Source: Apostichopus japonicus (lineage: Eukaryota > Echinodermata > Holothuroidea > Aspidochirotida > Stichopodidae). From it: a stretch of 64,000 bases of DNA. The notes under the pieces were generated by a model, which saw only the letters and a program-made list of their open reading frames with translations, made no database searches and had not been told where the DNA came from. The stretch covers positions 6,727,001-6,791,000 of the forward strand of contig NC_092578.1 in NCBI RefSeq assembly GCF_037975245.1, given 5' to 3'. How positions within the stretch are numbered: the stretch's first letter is position 1; each line of letters begins with the position of its first letter. Shown in pieces: positions 30,401 through 42,500 of the stretch. Made by a program: the position numbers and the translations under genes.

Positions 30401-33400
30401 ACTGTTTACAGCTCCTTTATGAGAGATTCAATATCATTAATGATCAACTTGCTCCATCTGTTCATAGGCTGAATGATCTCCTAGTGTTATGATAGCTAGA
30501 TATGGGATTACAAACATTAACTAGACTCAGTCCACCAGATGTGTTGTTTGGCCATAAGAAATCTATGTGGTTCACTTTATCCATGCCAGGTTTTAAAAAT
30601 ATGGAGATTTAATTTTATAAGATATACAATTTAGTGGATTATTATATAACCAAGACCAGAAAATACAATCTAATAGACATAAACTTTAAATTACAATCTG
30701 AGAGTCATAAACTTTTCAAAGTGAAAATCTGAAGGCTTGGCATAACTGATATCCCCATTTCATGTTGTATTATCAGTTTACTACATATTCAATTCATACT
30801 TATCCAGAATACACACTTAGTGACTATTCATACATCACCATTCACATAAAGTTAATATCTGCTTCACCCCAGTTGTTACCTGTCCAGCATGCCAACACTT
30901 CCCAGAAACAAATTGCAACTATTAATAAAAAACATCAATTTATACATTTTTTTTTCAGAAATGGTATTCTCATTGCCTGCAAAGAACTTTTCCATCATAA
31001 CCTAGATAAAGTCTGTAACAATTGAAAGAAACAGCATATATTTACCATTTAATAAATATACATTATAAAACTTACTGGTTTATATATTTACGAGTGACCC
31101 GCTTACCTGTCTCCCCACAACATTAGCACCTCATTCTACCGTGTCTAGTATGCCCTTGTAATCTTTTAACACTGTGCACCCTCAGTGACCGGTCCTATCC
31201 GGTCAATGCCATTCCTTCTCAGTCTACCATCCAAAGTGTTTACTCATGCGTTTTCGTAGTGGATTCAAATCTTTCGAAAAATGCCATTTAATAAATATAC
31301 AGATGTACATAGGATACACCCCTACATAGCTAATTTGGCACCCACCTGTTGAAGCTACTGTAGTATCATTTTAGTCTACAATTTAAACAATTTTCAGAGG
31401 GGAGGACCAGGGTAGGACCCTAAACTCCACTAGAATGCTTGGTCTTTTTTTGTAATGTCAGCAATAACAACTATTTTGCACCCCTTCAAATGGTGCCCCA
31501 CCCCCTCCCCATGCAGCCTTGAACTGGATCTGACAATGCTGAAGATTGCCTACACTGGCCCAGCTAAGCAACAGTAGTTGCCTATACTAGTAGTACTATA
31601 AGTACTAGTTTAAATATCCTTCTTTATTGAGCTTCATCATTTTGCCTTGGCTATTATCATATGAAAAACAAGTATTCATGTTTTGTTGTTTACTCCTTGT
31701 CACATATGAATTATGATTTACTTTCTACAATTGCTATTATTTAAGCCTATGGCCTAAACTTACAGTTTGGTATATGGCCTGGATGTAAGGGTATACAGCA
31801 GCTCAGCAAATTGTTCTGATTTATCCTTAATTTTCATAACTCTGTATACTTATCCCTAAAGCTCTGAAGTCTGAAGCAACTCGGAATGAAAACATGGTCA
31901 TGCATGATGCACCACTCTGTGTACAGTATATTAATACTGTTTGCACCATCGAGTGAACCTGGAGGTTTCATCACACAGTAAATACGCGTACCAGTCATAG
32001 AGGGTCATGCACTGTAATGTGTTCCAGGGTGGTACTGATAATCTGATATACTGTACTGCATTACTCTCCACATTGCCCATTGTGATTTACTTACTAGTAA
32101 ATGTATATGTGGGCTTAGAGCAGCAGACAACACATAGTTACCTTGTAATGTTTGTACCTTAACATTATAGTTAAAGTCGTTGACCAACACTTTCTACGGT
32201 CCTACTGTACTACTTAGCTAACATCTTCCCAAAGTACTGGTAGCTTTCCTTGACAACCATCAAGTTCCCTCAATAGTTAAACTGCTCTGAAACAGGGTGT
32301 TACAGTATAGAACCACACTGATTGCATACATATAGAGTGGCAAACGACACTGAACGGTGACATACTGTGTTGTAGAACAATGTGATAGAAACATGATCTA
32401 TGCTACAAAACTAGTCTAGGCCTATTCCAATTTGTGTAATTAACTTTACAATTCTCAAAATGATATTGGGAAATATCAAATAGGTACTGCCAAGGAAGCT
32501 GGAACACATCACATGGCGGTTCATGCATGGTACCCACGTGCCCTTTGATGTAGTTCTTCTAGCCTATAAATAGGCTTTCTTTGGTTGTGACAAATACTTT
32601 AGCTTGATTCAAGCTATTGCAGGCAATTACAGCATTACTTTTTAATGTACTGTATAATGTGATGCCATCCTGATAAATGCTACAGTATGTCAGAAAAGAA
32701 ATCACTAAATTGTTTAGTTACTTCTTCAGTACTAAATGATGGAAAATTATAGTGTTAACGATGTCAAATCTAGAAAAATTTAAGTAATTTGATGTTCCCA
32801 GTAACATTCATACCCAAATATGTAGAATATCATTTTAGACTTGTCACAAATCATCAAAAGATGAATACATGTTGGTCAAATGACACCAAAAGTTAAGAAG
32901 CATTCTCCTTGTAGGATCTTAGTGTATTCTAGCACATTAAATCAACCACTTGAATAATTCAGTTTAAACTATTGCTGTTTTACAATATGTTGGATTCACA
33001 AAAGTGATGTCCGAAACACATGGTGATGTCCGAAACATACTTTTAAGGTTATTTTGCTATAATATTTGGTAAAGATGGAAAAAGTTTTGAGTAGTGCAGT
33101 ATGTTTATTTGTAACAATAGAACTTGTCATAATATATGAAGTGCTCATCTATTGTGTTTTTTTTTCAAGCCATATAAAGCAATATTAATTAAAACTTGTT
33201 TCGGACATCACTGGTGTTTCGGACATCACACACATGGACGGAAAAATTGGAATGTTTATAAAATCAAAACGGATGAGTGGAAATGTGTCATGTACATACT
33301 GTAGTTGAGGGAGTACTTATGCTTTAATTAGAGTAACAAAACAGTCTTGTGGGTTTTAACATACTTCATATATTAGTTGCTTCATGATGTTTCGGACATC

Positions 33401-35241
33401 ACCAAAATGTGGACGGAAACATTTTCCATGTTGTTTAACTTTATCGTGTAGTAAAATGTGGCTGAATGGACATGCATCTGATATATATTTTATTTGATAC
33501 AACTATTACAGTATTGAAAAAGCACATCACTTTTAACATTTGTTATTTAACCCCAAACTACGCCACTCACAAATTGGTGTATAAATGTGGACGGAAAAAG
33601 TGATGTCCGAAACACTGGTCCAGTTTCGCAATAATTCGCAAAGTCATCAATGAAATTTTTTGAAATATATATGAGAGGGAACCTATAGCCACAAAGTTCA
33701 ATCATGACAAAATTTGGAGCAATCCTCTTTTGGAGTTGAGAATAGCTCGAAGTACAAATAGTGCAGTTTGAAAACGGCAACATTTTCCGTCCACATTTCG
33801 GCACCTCTGGGAGTATAGCATATATATATGCATATCTCAGGAAATTGTCTATGCTATGGTAGGTACAGCTAGGTGGACTCTCTCCATGGGGATAATATTT
33901 GTATCTCTAGAATCTCTAATTATTTTGTCACATTGCTCCAAATGCCATTTATGCTAATTTGGGCGCTTTAACGTGAACAGACCCTCAATTCAAATGTATA
34001 GTTAATAAAGTGCTACTGTGCTCAGTCAAAATGATTAATTGATTCCAGGATACTGTATAATGAGCTAGTCAAAGGTTTCAATACATTAAGATGTAAATTA
34101 AATACATGTAATAGGTAAATTCCTATTCGTATTCAGGTTCAATTTGATGGTTGATCTGCAACCTCGAATGCATCTTACTAAGGCGGTTTACACTATAATG
34201 GATAACAAAAGGTGATGGATATGGAAAGAAGAGAGCCTAGTATGAAGTGCACTCATTCAATACAAGTCATTTTTTATGTGTATGTTAGGATTACTGTTCT
34301 CTGCTGCCTCCTGTGTCCCCCCCTCCGCCCATCGTCTCTCAACATTTTTCAAGATGCTTGGAAAAATACCCCACACCAATTATGATCCCTTGCTACCGAA
34401 ATGTTGATTGTTCCCAAAACAATATGTATACCTGTCTTCCTCCCCCATCCTTATTTTCTCCTTTCACATCCCATATCCCTGCCGTATGTCACTCCAACCC
34501 ATAGCCCATGCCATCCCCACCCCCAGAAATCTCCAAATATCCCCTAAGATAGTACAAAATACGGTCATTCCATATCAAATCAACAGATTATGGATAAGTT
34601 TGTGTTTCAACCTCCTCTAAAACTTACCACCCTCCTGGCATGATTAGAGCACCATGAAATAAGCATCCTCTGCAAATTTCTGATAAAATGCCTGCCAAGT
34701 GGCATTTTCTTGATTTTCTGTGTCACTATTTCTAATTGACTTTTGGATTTGTATATTTTCATGTGTTCAGATACCCAACATAAATTGTCAAATTGGATAT
34801 TATAGATTGTTCAATATTAGTTTTGTATGAATGTTAATGAAATCTGATACAATGTCAATTCATTTTACAAAATATTTTTACTTTGCACATTTTAGCACTA
34901 GTGACTAGTGAGAAAACTAGTGACAGAATAAAAGATTCTCTCTTGATAGGTTAGGCTAGTGGGTTGCTACGGCAATATGGAACAATTATGCAAGCGCATG
35001 GTTTCAAGGGTGCACCAAATTAGGGATACAGACAACGATAAATACTGTATGTGACATTTAAGCAATGTCATTACTCTTAGTAACAATACTTCTAATACAA
35101 AGCTTAAACATTTAAAAAAAAAGTGGGGGGGGGGGGTCAAAAGTATTGAAAGTTCATATAAAGTTCTTTTATGCTATGTGCTAATGTTCTTAAAACATTA
35201 ATAACAAATCTACAAACTTATTCTTTTTCTGCTTTAAATAG
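27476..35241 (+). other. Long putative first intron of the stereocilin-like gene
   Basis: Rich in GGCCTAGGC-type palindromes at 27490-28760, then the 5.2-kb element at 28802-33984, then plain AT-rich sequence. No coding exon was recognised on either strand. Confidence 0.45.
28802..33984. mobile_element. Unclassified 5.2-kb element with perfect 24-bp TIRs and a repeated 14-bp motif
   Basis: The 24-bp ends (28802-28825, starting GGGTCTGTTCACGTTAAAGC, and 33961-33984) are exact reverse complements. Inside, the 14-mer GTTTCGGACATCAC occurs eleven times: forward at 29328, 29359, 29727, 29911, 29930, 33198, 33216 and 33389; reversed at 33004, 33023 and 33600. A second motif, TGGACGGAAA, recurs near the right end (about 33235, 33408, 33587, and reversed at about 33785). 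No ORF above about 120 codons and no obvious target duplication. It lies in the first intron of the stereocilin-like gene. Confidence 0.75.
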
Positions 35242-35305
35242 GTAGTACCGGAAACCTAGAGAAAGATGGAATGCCCTCATTCAGTCATCGCTGTTCTCAT
35301 CTTAT
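35242..35305 (+). other. Candidate 5' untranslated exon with a short upstream ORF
   Basis: Flanked by TTAAATAG and GTAAGT. It has an ATG at 35266 (MECPHSVIAVLIL) that, if spliced to the acceptor at 35758, stops after 15 codons, before the ATG at 35778. It may therefore be a leader exon with an upstream ORF. The N-terminal look of that peptide (hydrophobic) leaves an alternative secreted start possible. Confidence 0.4.
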
Positions 35306-35777
35306 GTAAGTAGCTCAAGAAAATGTAGATATTTTAATGTTTTGCGAAAGCTAACCATACTGTTTCTTTGTTTATTGTAAATTAAATATATACTGTACAC
35401 ATGATTGAGATTAAAAATAATATTTCTACTGAAGGGGGTTTTCTTTTTAAAAACACTTAGGAACAGTCATATGACTCAAGACAGGAGGACAATTTTACTG
35501 CAAATTCATGAGTCATGTCAAAAACATGAGAGATATAACCCATTAAACGTTTTGTAAGAACTTTGTAAAGCTAGTCCATTGATATGAGCTTAATGTTTAC
35601 ACACCACATAATGTACACATAGGTCCTAATGCAAGCTCTACTACTGTAAAAATAATGTTTTTTTTTCTTAAACACAATCAAACTCCAATTAATAATCTAG
35701 CCAGAGACCAGAGTGAGACATACTCTTAGTGTAATTAATACTTTCTATGAGCTTTTGCAGATTTATAATCAAACAAG

Positions 35778-36522
35778 ATGTTTACGTACATTTTATTCTC
35801 AGTTCTCCTCGCTAGCCATTGCAGTGGACGTAAGCAAGATGATCGGCCTTCTTCCCCTAAAGGAGAAAAGCAAGAGGAACCATCCATTCGGAATGACGAC
35901 ACACACCAGCAAGCTGTTCATTTCACAGAGTTAATGCCAGAGAAGATTTTTTGGGATTGCATGGACAAGTATGGGTTTGGCTCAAGTAATGCCACACATG
36001 CCATTAACCACATCATAGAACTCACCAACAATATCATAGCAATGGAAAAGATGTTTGAAGAGAGGTTTGGAATTTCAAACGAAACTATTTTTTATGACTT
36101 TGGTGGATTCCTGCCAGACCTGTTTAACTATTCAAGCAACGCGTCGTCTTTCCTTATGGAAAACTGCACCGCCTACTTTGGTTCTGGAAACATTTCTGTC
36201 GGTGTGACTCCCTCGTCCAACGTCATTCATGAGGACATGATCTCGCTACTCTGCGCACTCTTTCAGGGAGATATCAATGCAACTATGCAATTTAATTCTT
36301 CAATCGGAAGCGGTTGGGACGATTTTAATCAGGCCATGAGCAACTTAACCATGGTGATGGGGTTATTGAATGATTCCATGATAGCGCTTCACAACTTTAC
36401 CGCGTCATTCACGCCAGAATATTTTGATGGGTTTGGAAGTGAAAAGGATGGACAAATGTTTGGAGAGGACATTTGGAGAGAGTGCATAGACAAAGCTTTG
36501 AACAATTCAAGTTTCACATATG
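35778..36522 (+). CDS. Exon 1: signal peptide and glycosylated N-terminal region
   Basis: The exon body probably begins at 35759 after TTTTGCAG; translation starts at ATG 35778 with MFTYILFSVLLASHCSG, a clean signal peptide. About a dozen N-x-S/T sites follow in 230 residues. Short leftover frame after the donor GTATTA (36523) runs only to 36563. Ends with one base of a split codon (phase 1). Confidence 0.85.
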
Positions 36523-39500
36523 GTATTATCTATTTTTATTTTGGCCACACGGAGGTAATATAGTTATTGGGTATGTAGCAGTGGGTGGAGGGAACACTGC
36601 TAACAAAGATAGCATACATAACGGTGCATAACTTGGGACAAAGTGGAACTGTTCATCATATATCATTATTATTATTATTATGATTATTATTATTATTATT
36701 ACTATTATAATATAGAAATTAACAATCTATGATTTTGCAGGGTTCCATAAAACTGTTATACACATGCTTGGTTCTCTAACATTCTGGAAAAAAACCCAGA
36801 AAATGTAGGGTAAAAGGAAACCCTCACATGACAAGTTCGATCTGTTTAGCCCTCGCCTGGGAAAAAAAGGTGATTTTCTGAGTATCACATGATCTATAAA
36901 GTAACTAAAGCTGTCTTCCTTATCTTTCTCCAGAGGGAAGTCACATTTACGGTGGGAATTCATTGTAAGGGCTAACTAGGTTGAACTTGTAATGATTACT
37001 GGGTGTTAAGAGTCCCAGCATATTCTATTGGACACTTTGCCTTATTTGGTTTGACTTTATACATGTGCAAGGCTTTTAAGAAGTGTGAGATACAAGCTAA
37101 TAAGATCAATCAAATTGTTGAAAAGTTATGGCTACAGTATATCATGTTTGCGGTTCATGGCTCCTGGAATGTCCCCCTCACCAAAAATTATCAAAAGGGG
37201 TGTATTTGCAAGATTATATTTTGTTATAGTATAGGCTAACAATGGCTAGCCTAACAATAGGTCATCATTAGTGTGTAAGCTTTATTGTAAACCATACAAA
37301 TGTTTACAGGGGTAAAACCAACAATGTAATTTTGGAAGTAAGCAGGTTTCTATTTGCAGATCATCTGAAACCCTATGTTGCTTCAACGCAAGGGTGAGAA
37401 AATTGGAGTAATTTATTGCATTTCTTATGTTTTATGTAAATTGTAAAAGTATTCATTCAATTCAAACCAATGCATCATGTTATTTGTGAAAGTCTTTTCC
37501 ACATATATATCCCATTTTTTTTTTTGCATATGAAATGCTAGACCTTAAAGATTAATCTTCCCTATTTTTATTCCTCTATTTGCAGACGATCGAAATCCAA
37601 ACAAGAATGGGTAAATTTTGCACAGTTTTCTTCTTTCTTGCTATAAATTTCATACATCTAACTCGTGCAGCTGAGCATGACTCTTTCAATCATGTACAAT
37701 TCTTTGCATTTAAAGGCAATTCCTGTGGCAGACAATTTTTGACGTCAGCCTACAAGGAAGAGATTATATATTGTATGTATACATCGCTTAACTGAAAACC
37801 ACATCACTATACTTTGTTGCTATTTTGCTTAGCTTGGTGTGATTCTTTACAAGATTTATAAGTTAGTTTTGCCAGATACAACCCTTCCTGTAGGAAATGC
37901 ATTACAGCTAGTGAGATGTGACATCATCGTAGCAAATTTTCCTCAAACGTAGTTAATTTTCTATGGTAGTCCTGTCATTCAGATACCATTAAGACCACAC
38001 TGTGTCTCAGAGATGTACAGTAGGTAGAGAAGGTCAAAGGTTCGCACTGCTGCTCCTATCTGGTCTATATTCAACTTTTCTAGAAAAATTGAAAAATTTC
38101 TTTTTGCTTTCTTTTCCATGATGTTGTTGACCACAGAATATGTTTGTTGCAGATAAATAGATGTCACCAGATATAAAAATATATTTAATCTTTGCAGTAA
38201 AATATGATTTATTATGTGGTTAACACCAATAGTTGTGCTAGTGGTATTGAAAGCTTCCAGAAAATTGGTGCAACCTACCGCAAGAATACCTGTTTAGTTT
38301 ATCCTAGAACGAACTATCACTTGAACATCGAGGCTTTGCAATATAACTAATATATAAATTAAGTAGATCGTTGAAAAATTTCAGACAAAATGCTTGCTGA
38401 ACAAGTAGAAAGGATGTTTACCAATTAAAAGTTCAATTAAAGCTGAGGAATGTAATTTACAAATTTAAAATATGGTTATTCATGTCATGATATGGATAAA
38501 AATTAAATTAATTCATCTACATTCCCGTCTTGTCGTCAGATTCATGGAGAGCAAAACTTACGGAACACTACAACGACTGGGGATCATATCAGCGATGAAC
38601 TCTCTTGGGATAAACCCTTCTCAGTATATTCGTCATCAGTTGAGACAAGATGAAGGTTTCGAGACAGATCACAGGCCTTTCATTGGATTCAGAATTATTC
38701 GACTAATAGAGGTAAGCAAGAGTTGAGTAAAGTTGCCTTTATGTCCCTGTTAATTTGCATATTTACTTATTTCTTCAATGCAGAGTCTGTATGTATCTGT
38801 ACACCAGCTGTCTTGGTCAATGTCTGACATTTCATAACCCTGGTAAGATATTAAGAATTAGCATTTATGTTCCTTACTTTTTTTGGCTTTAGAAGTGACT
38901 TTCAAGTTGATAAACTGCTGTGAAGGTCATCTTCCAGTCCCTACTCTGCATTTATTACCCCCACCATGTGGTGATGCATGTGGTCCATACAGGGTAAAAT
39001 AAAACATTTAAAATAAAAGACAAAACACACCATCAAAAGAAAACAAAGTTTCTTCCTTTTTAACTTCAGTGTTGCCACTGATTATAGCTGGACTTTTATA
39101 TACAATATGGCATTCAAGGTCATCAGTATTGCCAACCTCCCACCCCAAATCTGCTGTAGAAATCTGCTCAGGAATCCAAAAGGACCTCATTGTCACCCAC
39201 AAAGCGTTTTACCTTAAAAAGCATGAAGACTCGCCCCAAACCGCGTGCCGCCCTCTGATAAAAGTTAATTTTCCGTTGCTTGCAAGTGAAGTTTTCTTCT
39301 TGTCGCTACAAATTGCAGACAGTAATGAAACATGATACCTTGTTATCTTTTATCTGGACCTGATATGTCCATCGCTGCTATGTACACTGTTTTGTGGGTA
39401 TTGACCGTAGCTGCATGTATTGACTGTACACTAGTGTCTAATTACAGAGCAAGCTGTGTGTATTTTCTGGGATCGATGGTGGTGTCACACTTCTGTTACA

Positions 39501-42500
39501 CCTCATTCGATAGTAGGTCAGATTACCGGGATTTGACGATTCTTTGTGTGAGAGTCTTCACTCCCTTTAATACTAAGTGAGCCCTCCACCTCAATGTATA
39601 GAATTAATATGAAGGATCAGAGCTTCTGGAAAAATACTGTGGAAATACTTTTAGCAATTTTTAGCATGTTAACATTTTGGTGACAATACAGGTGACATGT
39701 AGCTATAAATAATGCCAAAATATGTTGTTAAAAACTATATAAAGCAAGCTCTTATCAATATCACAGCCCAGGAGGATGCAGAACCTCAGCTGGATGGACA
39801 CATTGGATCTTCTTCAAGAAGTTGAATTCGATCGGGATTCATACTCTCACTTGTTGTCTCACATAAACAGAAGCCATTTTGAGCTCTTGTTATTGGCTGG
39901 AAGGGAAGTCGTTCATGTAAGTGTAGTTTTGATCGTCATACGTTGCAATCTGAAACTGGTCTTCAGTAGAAGTTAGCTTGAATCATACTTAAAACTCCAA
40001 AGTTGGCATTTGTATTTTTATATGCACTAAGAACTTTACATCCAGCAAGATGGTAACTTGCGTTAACATAACTGTTTTTCACTTAAAGATAGCTTTTGTA
40101 GTTATGAATTTTCATCCAAAAGAATGTATCTTGAAGCATAATCCCAAAAAATGTACTTTTGGTAGTCAAAGTTTCTCACATTCAGTTTTCTTGAGAACTT
40201 GAAAACTGGCAGCAAAGAATGAATGAAAGGAAATTGGCACGGAAATTTTTCGTGATCAAAGTTTTTCAGATGCTTTCACTTCAGGCAATGTACTGGCTAA
40301 ATACAAGTGGATTGTGCTGTTTGCCAGTACAAAATGGTAGGGGGGGCCGTGGCATTTTTCTGCCAGTATAAACACATATTGCTTTTGTATTACTTCAAAG
40401 AAATTGTTAGTGGGAATTTGATTTCAGTAATAAGATTTCAATGCACTGGAATTTCTTTATTAGTAAGTGGCTAAAATTGTGACATTGTAGGCCTAACACT
40501 GTTCCTTGTGACTAACATACCCTTTTTGTAGTAATACTTGTTCCATCTTAGTCTTGTTCAAGACCCTGGCATTCTGCTGTTACTTTGCCTGTCACGATTA
40601 ATATGAGTGCGCCCTCACATCCCCTTTAAAAATCTGTCAAAGCCGTTTTAAGGCTAATTCCCCTGACAGGCAGATTTGTGGAAGGGCGCCCTCAGTTGGT
40701 GTTATAATTGGACGATATTTAGATAAAGAAGGAATGTCTTGACCAAGACTAGTTCCATCCTTGTTTTCACAAAAGTGATAAATAAGCTGAACTATACCGA
40801 ACTGAAAAAGAAAGACAGTTTAAGGTATGATGATGTCCCTGGCATCTGGTAGCTCAGAAGCAGCACAGTCAGTATATCTGCAAGCTGGCCATGCAAGAGG
40901 TTCTTTACTAGTTTTGATATTACAAACTACTAAAACTCTTTGGAAGTAAGAATTTTAATATATTTTTTTCTTTATTTGTCCCTCCACTAGGATGAAGGCA
41001 TGCCCCCTCCCAGTGTTGTTGGGGGGATGTTAGCTGCTGCAGAGGTACACTGGGGGCCAGTACCAAGATGGACAGCTGAAAACATAGACCAGTTATGGCT
41101 CTTTGTCATAGGTATAGGCAAAGAACATCTTCTGCATTTCTCTATGGAAGCTTTCCAGGCAGTGTAAGTATATTTTATTATTCCAGTGTCAGCGCATATT
41201 CTGTAACGGTAGCCGGAGACGACCAAATTTCTGTTTGGACAAACAAAATCAGCTGTTGATGGTCTTCCACTGGATGACTTTATATTGTTTACATCTATTG
41301 ACACTTTTAAGAAGCATTTAAAAACTTATCTTTTTAGGCTTGAGTATGGGCATTAATCTTATTCGTTGTTTTATTCACATTACTGTGCCCATTTTTATGT
41401 ATATTTACCTTTTTATGTTCTTTATTGTGGTTTATAACCCTGTCTTATATCATTTTATTACTTTTACTGCTGTTGTTATTACTTTTAGGTTTTCTTAAGT
41501 TTGGTAATTTTATATTCCAGGAATTGGTTCTTTTGTACAGTGCTCTTGGGCATGTTTTATTTCATGATAACAGCACTTTAATATTTGGTATTTATTTGCA
41601 TTGAATTCAGATCCCATTGTAACTAAATACCTCTGAATAAGTAAAATGCGGAATTGCTGCCGCCCTCCATCACTTTGGAAACACTGAAATAAAACCAAAA
41701 TAGTGATAGGCCCATGATCCATCCAAATGGGAATTTTACTAGCCCAAAGTTGGACAACCAAATTTGCTGTTTGGATATTACCCTGAGTAAGACCTGGGAG
41801 TCAGTGGCGAAGCTAGGGGTATTGGTCGGAGGGGGGGGGGAGAATGGTCTGTAGGGGTGTTTCGACACTATCTAAGCGGAGCGCCACCACAGGTTGGCGC
41901 GGAGCGTACGAAAATATTTTGAGTAAAGATACTCCCTAGATCGCCCGAAATGACCCTTTCTGAGCCTTGCTAATCTGCAGATAAACGAAAAATAAATAGC
42001 CGTTAGAGCATTTTGTCAGAAAATTACACCAACAAAATGTGACAAATGTCAATAGGTAGATGAGAGCGCAATAAAAAAGTCAATCGGGAATAAGTAAAAA
42101 GAGATAAAAAGCTGTAAAGGGCGCCAGCCGTCCATTTGAGTCCGTCAGGGGGGGGGCATCCGCCCCCCTGACTGCATGGACGCTCCGCCACTGCTGGGAG
42201 TTGTCCCAGGGACAACCAGAAAAAAAAAATCTGCCCTGAGTGTAGTGTGTGATATTCTACCTGAGTAGCAATCCTTGGCATTGGCCTTCATTATATCTTA
42301 CTGCAAAAATGATTAACGTATCTATATTTTGACAGAGATTCCGACTTCAATTTTTCGCATATCTCTGGTGTTGATCAAAACTTGTTCCTTTACACAGTGA
42401 ATATCGACAGCATTTTGTTCACACAGTGAGGCTTATTTACTTTTTTGCAGATATATTAAAACAAAATAATTAGTGAAACGTGTCATTATTTAATCTTGTC

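Noticed and set aside
28802-33984. Reading the repeated 14-mer as a CRISPR-like array
   Set aside because: Spacing is irregular (14 bp to several kb), orientation is mixed, and the locus is an intron of a eukaryotic gene.
36523-36563. Natural stop of coding exon 1 giving a short single-exon protein
   Set aside because: The donor at 36523 joins in phase through the microexon to family-like sequence, so read-through to the intronic stop is less likely; an intron-retained isoform remains possible.
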